Source: Bacillus sp. AFS037270
GTDB lineage: Bacteria > Bacillota > Bacilli > Bacillales_B > DSM-18226
Direction: 5' to 3'
NCBI RefSeq assembly: GCF_002585305.1
Contig: NZ_NUNF01000066.1
Coordinates: 1-28,397 of the forward strand
Length of the DNA: 28,397 nt
Shown piece after piece: positions 7,138 through 14,843 of the stretch; within the stretch, counting starts at the first letter, position 1, and each line of letters opens with the position of its first letter. Under the pieces are notes generated by a model. It worked only from the letters and a program-made list of their open reading frames with translations. It did not search any database and was not told the DNA's origin. The translations under genes and the position numbers were made by a program.

Positions 7138-9114
7138 TTAGCAGTTTACGTGAAGGGTGCCAATCTCCTGATCCTTGATGAACAGTTTCCCGTCAATCAG
7201 GGCAGAGTTGGTAAAAGGCGTTGGCCCGATACTGAAACAGTGTATCCCGTTAATGGTCAGGTTCTTGCAATTGTTAATTAAGGTTGCGTTGGGATGCTGA
7301 ATGTCGATGGCCTGTACTCTGTATTGGAACAGATTGGCGATTTCGAGATCCCAACAATTCTCGATTTGGAGCGAAGAAGCATATTCGCTTCCAAGGTTCT
7401 CTTCCGTCTGCAGCGCAACAATCTTCCAGTTGGAAACGTTCTCCAACACCACCTCAACATCAAGATGGTGCTCAACGGAAATCATCCAAATCTGGCCTGG
7501 AGCGGAAGTGTTGCTGATATGGAAGCCATCCTTGGTCCAAACGTCAGGCATCCAAATGTTCTTGAACACACCCGCACCCTCGTCGTGGATATAAACACCG
7601 TAATAACGGCCGCGGCCTTTCTTGGTGCTGCCATGACCGCCAAAGTCAAAGAGGCAGTCTTCCATGATGGAGGATGGATCGCCCAGCCATTCTACCTGAA
7701 TGACACCTTTGTTCTTGCCGCCATCGAAGCAGATGCCGGAAATATGGTTCAATCCTCCCTTTGGAATTTTGAACATGGCGGCAGGAGCTCGATCGTTGTC
7801 ATATCCCGTGGAATGATCCTTCAGTTTTAGTCTGGTCTTCGAACATTGAAGACCGAGAATGGCGGTATCCTGCTTCAGTTCAAGCCCTCGGGTGATCAAA
7901 TATTCACCCTGTGGCAGATAGATTGCCTGCTGTCGAGCAATAGCGTTCTCAAACACCTCGGTATCATCGGTCACACCATCCCCCTTTGCCCCCAGATCCT
8001 TGATGTTGACCCAATCCGAGAATGGAGGCATTGGTACATAGTCAGGACTGGATGCATCAGGAAGGCTTTCTTCCGGCTCAACATGATACCGCAAATCAAA
8101 GCGGCGGTTGATGTCCTGATTTTCCACATCGATACGTAAGCCCATGTCGATGTTTACGCTGTAGCATTCCGTATTCGGTTCGATGTGGGGCACCCCTATG
8201 TGGTGGTTATACTGATAGCCGAAGGATTCAAAGAACCTCGGCACATTTTTGCAATGAATTTCGCTTCCGTGCAGCCAGTTCTGCGGATATCGCACCATGT
8301 TCATACTGATGCCGGCTTCTGTCAAATTCTCAAGGCGGCAATCCTGCATATATAACCTCTCAAATTCTTCAATATAGTGGTTGTCCCGCTCCTTGTTGGG
8401 TACGTACAAACCGTAAGGGGCATTGGAGAGTGTGTTTCGCAGCATGGTCATGCCGGCACGATAAGTCGAGATGCATGCCTTGGACTGACCGGAGAAAACA
8501 CAGTCACCTAGATAGAAAGGCCAATAAGGTACGGTTTCACCGGTGAGAATGCCGAACTGCCCTCCAAAGAATCGACAGCGTTCCATTTCGTTACCGACCA
8601 TCTCTACAGCTGCACGATTGTCTTCCATGTAGAAGTCGACATCTTCTATGGAGCAAAGCTGCGCCACACGGAAACGGCAAGCGACCAATCCGGGGTTACC
8701 CTTGCCCAGTTTGAAGTCTATGTTCCGGATGCCGCTGTAAAAAGTGGTATTCTGTGCATCCCGCAGCTCTTCGCCGGGGTCCGGCTTATTCACACGGAAA
8801 TGAAAGATGTATGTGGAATCCGGTCCCTGAAAACCCGGAGTGTTTTCCGCCACAGTGAATACCGGACGTTCGGCTCCAAAACCGATGAGGCGGATGCCCC
8901 GCCACAAATTCACCGTTCCCTCGAAACGATAGGTGCCTTCCGGGATAAAGATAATTCCGTTTTCTACCTCCGCTTCCAGCTTGTCGATCACCGCCTGCAT
9001 TGCGGCTGTATTATCACCTTTACCGCTTGAATCAGCACCGAACTCCTCCGCCGAAAACACATGGGCCTTCGGATCATCCGGTTGAACAGGAAAAATTGAT
9101 TCGCCATATTCCAA
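7138..9114 (-). CDS. Pectate-lyase-fold (tandem right-handed beta-helix) protein, probable intracellular glycan-active enzyme
   Basis: A 658-residue protein with two copies of the Pectate_lyase_3-type start: AEEFGADSSGKGDNTAAMQA (about 22-41) with FIPEGTYRF, and again near 370 with KDLGAKGDGVTDDT and IYLPQGEYLI. Each begins a parallel beta-helix, so the protein is probably a double-helix molecule like GH55 or phage-tailspike-type enzymes. No signal peptide is seen, in line with intracellular action on imported oligosaccharides. The start is TTG with AAAGGATG upstream. Two sampled 60-base lines are 50-52% G+C against about 35% in xylA, so the gene looks acquired from a different source. It lies just behind a terminator (9167-9191) and has only about 50 bases for a promoter of its own. 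Catalytic residues and substrate cannot be assigned; fold assignment is fairly sure. Confidence 0.75.
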   Translation of the reverse strand: MEYGESIFPVQPDDPKAHVFSAEEFGADSSGKGDNTAAMQAVIDKLEAEVENGIIFIPEGTYRFEGTVNLWRGIRLIGFGAERPVFTVAENTPGFQGPDSTYIFHFRVNKPDPGEELRDAQNTTFYSGIRNIDFKLGKGNPGLVACRFRVAQLCSIEDVDFYMEDNRAAVEMVGNEMERCRFFGGQFGILTGETVPYWPFYLGDCVFSGQSKACISTYRAGMTMLRNTLSNAPYGLYVPNKERDNHYIEEFERLYMQDCRLENLTEAGISMNMVRYPQNWLHGSEIHCKNVPRFFESFGYQYNHHIGVPHIEPNTECYSVNIDMGLRIDVENQDINRRFDLRYHVEPEESLPDASSPDYVPMPPFSDWVNIKDLGAKGDGVTDDTEVFENAIARQQAIYLPQGEYLITRGLELKQDTAILGLQCSKTRLKLKDHSTGYDNDRAPAAMFKIPKGGLNHISGICFDGGKNKGVIQVEWLGDPSSIMEDCLFDFGGHGSTKKGRGRYYGVYIHDEGAGVFKNIWMPDVWTKDGFHISNTSAPGQIWMISVEHHLDVEVVLENVSNWKIVALQTEENLGSEYASSLQIENCWDLEIANLFQYRVQAIDIQHPNATLINNCKNLTINGIHCFSIGPTPFTNSALIDGKLFIKDQEIGTLHVNC

Positions 9115-9166
9115 AATTATTCATCCTTTCTTTGCATGTTTGCTTACTTTTAAAAAGTACTCAAAT

Positions 9167-9191
9167 AAAAAAGGACATTTAGTCCTTTTTT
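9167..9191 (-). terminator. Terminator after the permease genes
   Basis: AAAAAAGGAC (9167-9176) pairs with GTCCTTTTTT (9182-9191), 5-base loop; it is flanked by A and T runs so could work in both directions. It ends the transporter transcript before the pectate-lyase-fold gene. Confidence 0.85.
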
Positions 9192-9231
9192 TACCCTTTT
9201 CACTGGGATCGCATTTAGGAGTTTTATAGGA

Positions 9232-10161
9232 TCAGCCTTTAACCCCGCCAAGTGTTAAACCTTTAACAAAATATTTTTGCAGGAATGGATAAACCATAAT
9301 AATAGGCAAACTCGCAATAATCGTCATCGTTGCCCGAATGGAAGTAGGCGTTACCATGTTTGCTTGTGCAGTTGTATTCGCCATGGCATCAGACGCTGTT
9401 TTCCCCGACATCGAGGCATTCGAATTTTGCAGAATTTTCATCAGCTCGTATTGTAACGTACTTAAATTTGAATTTGATGAGTTGTATAAGAAAACATCGA
9501 ACCAGGAGTTCCATTGACCAACGGCCACAAACAGTGAAACCGTCGCCAATACCGGCAGCGACAACGGAAGAACAATTTTGATAAAAGTAGTAAAATCTCC
9601 TGCTCCGTCGATTTTTGCTGATTCAAATAAACTATCAGGAATTCCTTCAATAAAAGAGCGAATAACGATGAGATTAAATACTCCAATAATTCCTGGAACA
9701 ATATATACCCAAAAGCTATCCAATAAACCCAGGTCTTTGATGAGCAAGTAATTCGGAATCAAACCGCCGTTAATATACATCGTGATAACGAAGGCGATAG
9801 TTACGAATTTTCGCAGGACATAATCTTTTCGGCTGATTGTATAAGCGACCATTGCCGTACAAAGGACGGAAATCAGTGTTCCGATTACCGTTCTTAAAAC
9901 TGAAATAAAGAAGGCATGAAAAATACTGGCCTCGCCAAATACATACTTATAATTTGCCCAGGTAAATATTCTTGGCCATAAAAAGATTCCTCCCTTTAGG
10001 GAATCAGTGGCTTCATTCAAAGATACAGCCACCTGGTTTAAAAACGGATATAGCATAACTACGCAAAGAAAAATCATAAATGTATAGTTGAAAATATCAA
10101 AAAGATAATCGCCTACTCCGCTATGATTTTTTGTTGCTTTAAAAAACTTCCTTTGTTTCAT
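9232..10161 (-). CDS. xynG: Carbohydrate ABC transporter permease (LplC/XynG type)
   Basis: A 309-residue inner-membrane permease with about six hydrophobic segments and the cytoplasmic EAA loop for the ATPase, seen as ESAKIDGAGDFTTFIKIVLP near residues 185-205. The N-terminal wording (LYPFLNQVAVSLNEA) and the C-terminal YPFLQKYFVKGLTLGGVKG are typical of the LplC/YtcP half of CUT1-type oligosaccharide importers. It starts 11 bases after the other permease ends, so they are co-translated partners. No ATPase gene is in the window; such systems normally use a shared MsmX-like ATPase encoded elsewhere. Substrate (xylo-oligosaccharides) is by context. Symbol by analogy with G. stearothermophilus XynEFG. 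Confidence 0.9.
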   Translation of the reverse strand: MKQRKFFKATKNHSGVGDYLFDIFNYTFMIFLCVVMLYPFLNQVAVSLNEATDSLKGGIFLWPRIFTWANYKYVFGEASIFHAFFISVLRTVIGTLISVLCTAMVAYTISRKDYVLRKFVTIAFVITMYINGGLIPNYLLIKDLGLLDSFWVYIVPGIIGVFNLIVIRSFIEGIPDSLFESAKIDGAGDFTTFIKIVLPLSLPVLATVSLFVAVGQWNSWFDVFLYNSSNSNLSTLQYELMKILQNSNASMSGKTASDAMANTTAQANMVTPTSIRATMTIIASLPIIMVYPFLQKYFVKGLTLGGVKG

Positions 10162-10172
10162 ATGTCTCCCTC

Positions 10173-11153
10173 CTAAAACAGCCTTGGCTGATCAAACTTT
10201 TTAGCGATATGGTTAGCAGTAAACAGGAAGATGAAACTAACGACTGTCTTAAAAATACCGGCTGCTGTGGCAAGCGAAAAATTACCCATTGAAATCCCGT
10301 ATTTTAATACATATATATCGAGGTTTTCCGAGTAGTCAAGGTTCATTGGATTCCCTAGTAAATATTGGGCCTCAAAGCCAGATTCCAAAATATATCCTAA
10401 ATTCATGATCAGCAATATAATGATGGTTGGTTTTAAAGACGGAAGTGTAATATACCTGATCCTCTGCAGCCTGGTTGCACCGTCAATATCCGCTGCTTCG
10501 TATTGTTCTGGATCAATCATCGTAATGGCGGCCAAATAGATGATCGTATTCCAGCCGACATTTTTCCAAACATCGGAAACTCCGTTAATTCCCCAAAACC
10601 AAGTTTCCTTTCCAAGCCATAGTATAGGCTGATGAATGATGCCCAGTTTCATTAATACAATATTGACAATTCCCGTATCTGTGGAAAGAGAATAAGAAAT
10701 GATGCTTGCCGCCACCACCCATGAAAGAAAGTGAGGCATATAGCTGATGGTTTGAACGATTTTCTTAAATTTGCTATGTCTGATTTCATTTAAAAGTAGG
10801 GCAAGACCAATTGCGGTGACAAACCCCAATACAAGATTAATAACACTCATGCCCAGCGTATTGCGAAGCACCCGGTAAAAGTTTGCGTCATCGAATAAAA
10901 ACTTGAAATGTTTTAATCCACTCCATGTTTGATCAAACATGCCTAATGCCGGTTTATAATCCTGAAAAGCAATGCTCCAGCCCCATAAAGGGACGTACTT
11001 AAAAATAAACAACCAAATCAGGAATGGAATACTCATGGCCATAAGTGCCTTTTGGGTCTTCAATTTTTTGAGAAATAGCCCCTTTTTCTTATTAGACTGA
11101 ATGGAAACTGGAGATTGAATCAACTCATCAGCAACTTTCGTTTCTGCCTGCAT
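10173..11153 (-). CDS. xynF: Sugar ABC transporter permease (LplB/XynF type)
   Basis: A 326-residue inner-membrane permease. Seen: a hydrophilic Lys-rich N-terminus, a first membrane segment near 38-55 followed by YVPLWGWSIAFQDYKP, and an EAA loop EAADIDGATRLQRIRYITLP (about 218-237). It pairs with the downstream permease and the binding protein copy 1 at 11295-12953; the order binding protein - permease - permease is that of lplABC and xynEFG. The ribosome site is AAAGGGAGGG. The 140-base gap before it contains a 13-pair hairpin (11240-11279) without a good U run, which could lower expression of the permeases relative to the binding protein. Confidence 0.9.
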   Translation of the reverse strand: MQAETKVADELIQSPVSIQSNKKKGLFLKKLKTQKALMAMSIPFLIWLFIFKYVPLWGWSIAFQDYKPALGMFDQTWSGLKHFKFLFDDANFYRVLRNTLGMSVINLVLGFVTAIGLALLLNEIRHSKFKKIVQTISYMPHFLSWVVAASIISYSLSTDTGIVNIVLMKLGIIHQPILWLGKETWFWGINGVSDVWKNVGWNTIIYLAAITMIDPEQYEAADIDGATRLQRIRYITLPSLKPTIIILLIMNLGYILESGFEAQYLLGNPMNLDYSENLDIYVLKYGISMGNFSLATAAGIFKTVVSFIFLFTANHIAKKFDQPRLF

Positions 11154-11239
11154 TACTAGCCCTCCCTTTAAGAAAAGTACTAAGTCCCTTTTCCTTCAAA
11201 TGTTATAAAGCTTCCCTTGATAAGTGTCTACTAAAATGG

Positions 11240-11279
11240 TCAAGGCCGATATAGTCAATTTGGCAAATATCGGCCTTGA
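11240..11279 (-). terminator. Intra-operon hairpin between binding protein and permeases
   Basis: Arms TCAAGGCCGATAT (11240-11252) and ATATCGGCCTTGA (11267-11279), 13 perfect pairs. On the minus strand it is followed by CCATTTTAG, a weak U run, so it probably acts as a partial terminator or a 3' stabiliser of the binding-protein mRNA. It is the paralogue of the stem at 3454-3490. Confidence 0.65.
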
Positions 11280-11294
11280 TTGGATTCTCTTTAC

Positions 11295-12953
11295 CTACTT
11301 TTGCTCAGCTAATTTAACCCGGTCTTGAACTACTTTATTCATTATTTTTTCATATGGTTTAGAATCTAGGGCATTGTATTGTTTCTCAAACTCACTCCAG
11401 AGAGAATTATATTGAGATGGCTTAGCTAATACTAATTTAGCAAAATATTTCTTTTGCAAATCCTGGCTTCTTTGGTCGTAAATTTGCGCTGGAGATCCTT
11501 GTTCAAGCTGTGCGCTCCATGCTGGGTACCACGGACGGTTTTCCGGTTTCACAAACAGGTCGGAAAACACTTTTATGCCGTATGCGGATAATAATTTCTT
11601 ATCCCCTTCGGTGTAAGAAGCTTGCGCCACTTCCGGTTGTTTCGCTGGGCCCCAGGCGTTACCATCGCTATACAGACCATCACCGACAGGCCAGTACCAA
11701 TCAAAGGTCGTAAAGCCAAACTCGTCATTAAATTTCTGATCTTGTGTTTTTGCAATTTCTTCCGGAGTACGATAGAATCTGCCTTTGTCGTTGACTTCAT
11801 AAGTTTGTCCTTTAATTCCCCACATAACTAACTTCTGATTTTCCTCTTTACAAAGTGCATCTAAATATTTAATGATTCGAACAGGATCTTTTGCACTAAC
11901 AGTAATACCAATACCGCGGTTGTTTACAAAAGCTGGCGGATCGACATAGGCATCTCTTATGCTAGAATCAAAGGTAATTGGCAATGCCATGTAACGTAAA
12001 TCATCATTGCCGGCTTTTGCCAAACTATTTAAGGACTGGGAAACTTCCCATTGATAATCAAAGAATCCCAAGACACGTCCCGAAGCAATTTTCGCAAGAT
12101 ATTCGTCATAATTGGAAACAAATGATTCTTTATCAAATACTCCTTTAGCATTAAGGTCATTTAATTTTCCAAGATAATTTTTCATCCAATCCTTGTTTGC
12201 AAAAACAGAGGCTTTTTGTGTCTTCGTATCGACAATAACGCCGCCATCATTCCCATAACCGGCAGCATGCCTTGCACCATCACCTACGGTAAATCTCCAA
12301 TCGTAGTTTAGTGATGTATAGCCGATCGTAGGAGCACCATTCGTCTGTGGATGTTTTTTCTGGAAGTCTTCTATTAATTTGAAATATTCATCGACTGTCT
12401 TCACTTTTGGATAGCCCGCTTCTTTCAAAACATCGCGACGGACCCAAAATGCGCTTTGTTGAATATCCGGGTATGGTGCATATCCTTGGCTGGCGCCAAA
12501 TGGGATAAAATAAATTTTCCCATCCTTCTGATCTTTCATTTGATTCATGTAAGGGCCATATAATTTTTTAAGATTCGGGGCATATTTATTGATCAGGTCA
12601 GTTAGATCAATAAATCCTCCTGCTTGTACCACTTTATCGATCCCTTGATCGGGAACAAGAAGGTCTGGATATTTTCCGCTGGCAATCATGGTTCCTATCT
12701 TTGTATTAACGTCACCCACAATGTGCTCGACCTTAAAGTTTACACCGGTTTGTTTTTCAAGTTCTTTACCAATGGTGGTTTCATCGGTATTCAAGTCTTT
12801 TCCTGCGGCACCGGCATTAAAATAAGTAAAGGTTACAGGTGATTTGTCATTCTTACTGGAACTTGTACTTGCACTTTGATCTTTTGTACATCCTGCAGCA
12901 GTAAATAACATCGCAGCCATTAATGGTACGGCCAAAAACTTCTTGTTAATCAT
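11295..12953 (-). CDS. xynE: Xylo-oligosaccharide-type ABC transporter solute-binding lipoprotein, copy 1
   Basis: A 552-residue binding lipoprotein, lipobox FTAAGC with Cys22 as predicted anchor, Ser-rich linker and a large periplasmic-binding fold anchored outside the membrane. It is first in the transporter operon (then two permeases) and stands directly behind the sensor kinase, exactly as xynE follows the xynDC two-component genes in G. stearothermophilus, whose product binds xylo-oligosaccharides. Its paralogue at 3508-5169 differs by scattered substitutions and by a few residues near 229-235 (NDGANTIVDA there, NDGGVIVDT here). The promoter has a perfect TATAAT and two AACTATA boxes 21 bp apart, one of them inside the last codons of the kinase gene. 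Ribosome site GGGGGG before ATG. Confidence 0.9.
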   Translation of the reverse strand: MINKKFLAVPLMAAMLFTAAGCTKDQSASTSSSKNDKSPVTFTYFNAGAAGKDLNTDETTIGKELEKQTGVNFKVEHIVGDVNTKIGTMIASGKYPDLLVPDQGIDKVVQAGGFIDLTDLINKYAPNLKKLYGPYMNQMKDQKDGKIYFIPFGASQGYAPYPDIQQSAFWVRRDVLKEAGYPKVKTVDEYFKLIEDFQKKHPQTNGAPTIGYTSLNYDWRFTVGDGARHAAGYGNDGGVIVDTKTQKASVFANKDWMKNYLGKLNDLNAKGVFDKESFVSNYDEYLAKIASGRVLGFFDYQWEVSQSLNSLAKAGNDDLRYMALPITFDSSIRDAYVDPPAFVNNRGIGITVSAKDPVRIIKYLDALCKEENQKLVMWGIKGQTYEVNDKGRFYRTPEEIAKTQDQKFNDEFGFTTFDWYWPVGDGLYSDGNAWGPAKQPEVAQASYTEGDKKLLSAYGIKVFSDLFVKPENRPWYPAWSAQLEQGSPAQIYDQRSQDLQKKYFAKLVLAKPSQYNSLWSEFEKQYNALDSKPYEKIMNKVVQDRVKLAEQK

Positions 12954-12987
12954 TTGCTACCCCCCGTTTCTTTTTAATTACATGTTT

Positions 12988-13054
12988 ATTATAAAATGTA
13001 AGGGCTTTCTTCAAGTACCTAAAAACTATAGTTGTTACTTAGTAAAGTATAGTT
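12988..13054 (-). promoter_or_regulatory. Activator-type promoter of binding-protein copy 1
   Basis: Perfect -10 TATAAT (12988-12993), no clear -35, and AACTATACTTT (13044-13054) exactly 50 nt upstream. A second AACTATA begins at 13033 reading down, 21 bp from the first: two helical turns, the usual pitch for AraC-type dimers on direct repeats. The outer box overlaps the codons for K-L-Y-F of the kinase C-terminus. In G. stearothermophilus the homologous xynE promoter is activated by the response regulator XynC; identity of the binder here is inferred. Confidence 0.65.
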
Positions 13055-14843
13055 TGTTTTGTGAAATTTCTATTTTTTTGTCTTTTATACTGGTTTTATA
13101 GGGGATTTTCATCGTAACAATGGTTCCTTTTTCTTTCTCACTATCCACATAAAAGTCAAATTGGTCCGCGTAGTACAGCTTCAAACGATAAAACACATTC
13201 TTTATACCCACACTTTTTCCCATTTCGTCTTCATTTTCTAAGGAGTAGAGTATTTGTTCCTTTTTATCTTCAGGCATTCCTACACCATTATCCATGACGA
13301 TACAAGTTAATATATCTTGATTAACTGTGACTTTTACACTAATTTTCCCATTTCCCTTTAACGGCTCTATTCCATGAATACTAGCATTCTCAACAAATGG
13401 CTGGAGAGCCATATTGGGAATCATGCATTGTTCTGCAGCCTCATCTATATCAATTTCATATTCTAGCTTTTCACCAAATCGGTATTTTTGGATTTCAAGA
13501 AAACTTACGACTAGGTTTGCTTCCGATCGGACCGTTACCATGTCTTTTCCCCAAGTAATGGAGTTACGAAAGATTTTGGCCATATTATGGATAATATTAG
13601 CGGTCTCTATCTCCTCTTTCATTAAACTTCTCATTCTAATGGTTTCAAGCGCATTGAATAAAAAGTGCGGATTAATTTGACTTTGGAGAGCGCTAAGCTG
13701 AGCACGATTTCGTTTAATCTCCATCTCTTGCTTTTGGATATTAGCCATAAATACATCTTGAATCAATTCCTCAATTTTCCTTACCATACGATTAAACTCA
13801 CTAGTTAAGATTCCTATTTCATCCGTGTATTCCGGATCGGGAATCTTTTCAAAATTCTGATCACCCATTTTTTTAACATGTCTAAATATTCGCTTTAATC
13901 TTCTTAAAAAGGATCGATTAATTAATATAATGATAATAGTAGGAATAATGATATTGATAAAAGCCAAATAGAGAATAAAGCGTCCTGATTTGTTAACTGT
14001 ATTAAGCATCGCTTTTTCCGAGACAGTCCCGACGACTTTCCAGTTTTGAAGGTAGGCTTGGTCCAAACCGGTCGAATCTAAGATTACAGTCTTATTTGTC
14101 TTTGAAATCTGACTAAATGGAATTAGCTTTTTTTTCAATGTTAAATCCTTTTTAGTTGAATACTCAATTTCCCCCTTATCATTGAGAAGGAATACATCTC
14201 CTTTAAAGGTAACATTATTGAATATTTTTTCGATGGTTGAGGGATTAATTTCGATTCTTACAATCTTTTGTTTATTATTAAAGTTAAAGTAATCAAGCTT
14301 TCTTATGATACTGAACGTTGATGTTTGATTATCAATCATTGAATTCAATACGATAGGAGACGTATTATTCGTTTCTATTAATTGTTTATACCAAGCCAAT
14401 TTTTTGATTTGCTCTGTTAATGGATAGACACCGCCCGAATATATAATCGTAGGGTTATCCGTATAAAATCGTATCGAATTGATTGAAGGATTAATAGGGC
14501 TTGATTGGTTAAAGGTTCGTAAATAAGTGTCATAATCATCCACATAATCCACATCTGACGGATAATCTCTCTCCAGGAATAAATTAATATTGGTATTGGT
14601 ATAAAGAGAGGAAGATATCCCGACGGCATCGTCGATAATCTTCCCAAAATCATTACTTATTTGGTTCAATGCCAGCTGCGAGTCGTGCATTTGCTGCTGT
14701 TTTACATTGTTTATCGTAACCGTGTAAAAAATAATATTGGTTAAAACAATCGGAATAAGGACTGAAAAAATATACATAATCAATAATTTTTTACTTAAAC
14801 GCAAATTATGAAAACTAAATTTTGCTTTTTTCATGGTGATCAC
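13035..14843 (-). CDS. Sensor histidine kinase, YesM type
   Basis: A 602-residue membrane kinase. Seen: transmembrane segments at about 20-42 and 288-309, an extracellular sensor region between them, a HAMP-like linker (310-365), the His_kinase box SQINPHFLFNALE with phospho-acceptor His393, and an ATPase N-box QPFVENASIHGI followed by DNGVGMP. This is the YesM/LytS class that pairs with AraC-type regulators. Start: GTG at 14843 overlaps the stop of the response regulator (GTGA); an ATG three codons later is possible, but GGAGAAAAG is nearer to GTG. In G. stearothermophilus the kinase/regulator pair XynDC senses xylo-oligosaccharides and activates xynEFG; here the regulator gene comes first. 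A relic of a second kinase 3' end lies at 5253-5357. Confidence 0.92.
   Translation of the reverse strand: MITMKKAKFSFHNLRLSKKLLIMYIFSVLIPIVLTNIIFYTVTINNVKQQQMHDSQLALNQISNDFGKIIDDAVGISSSLYTNTNINLFLERDYPSDVDYVDDYDTYLRTFNQSSPINPSINSIRFYTDNPTIIYSGGVYPLTEQIKKLAWYKQLIETNNTSPIVLNSMIDNQTSTFSIIRKLDYFNFNNKQKIVRIEINPSTIEKIFNNVTFKGDVFLLNDKGEIEYSTKKDLTLKKKLIPFSQISKTNKTVILDSTGLDQAYLQNWKVVGTVSEKAMLNTVNKSGRFILYLAFINIIIPTIIIILINRSFLRRLKRIFRHVKKMGDQNFEKIPDPEYTDEIGILTSEFNRMVRKIEELIQDVFMANIQKQEMEIKRNRAQLSALQSQINPHFLFNALETIRMRSLMKEEIETANIIHNMAKIFRNSITWGKDMVTVRSEANLVVSFLEIQKYRFGEKLEYEIDIDEAAEQCMIPNMALQPFVENASIHGIEPLKGNGKISVKVTVNQDILTCIVMDNGVGMPEDKKEQILYSLENEDEMGKSVGIKNVFYRLKLYYADQFDFYVDSEKEKGTIVTMKIPYKTSIKDKKIEISQNKLYFTK

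Noticed and set aside
7294..7830. 178-codon plus-strand frame opposite the pectate-lyase-fold gene
   Set aside because: Long only because the gene is GC-rich; its sequence has no recognisable domain and no ribosome site, and the opposite frame encodes clear beta-helix motifs.
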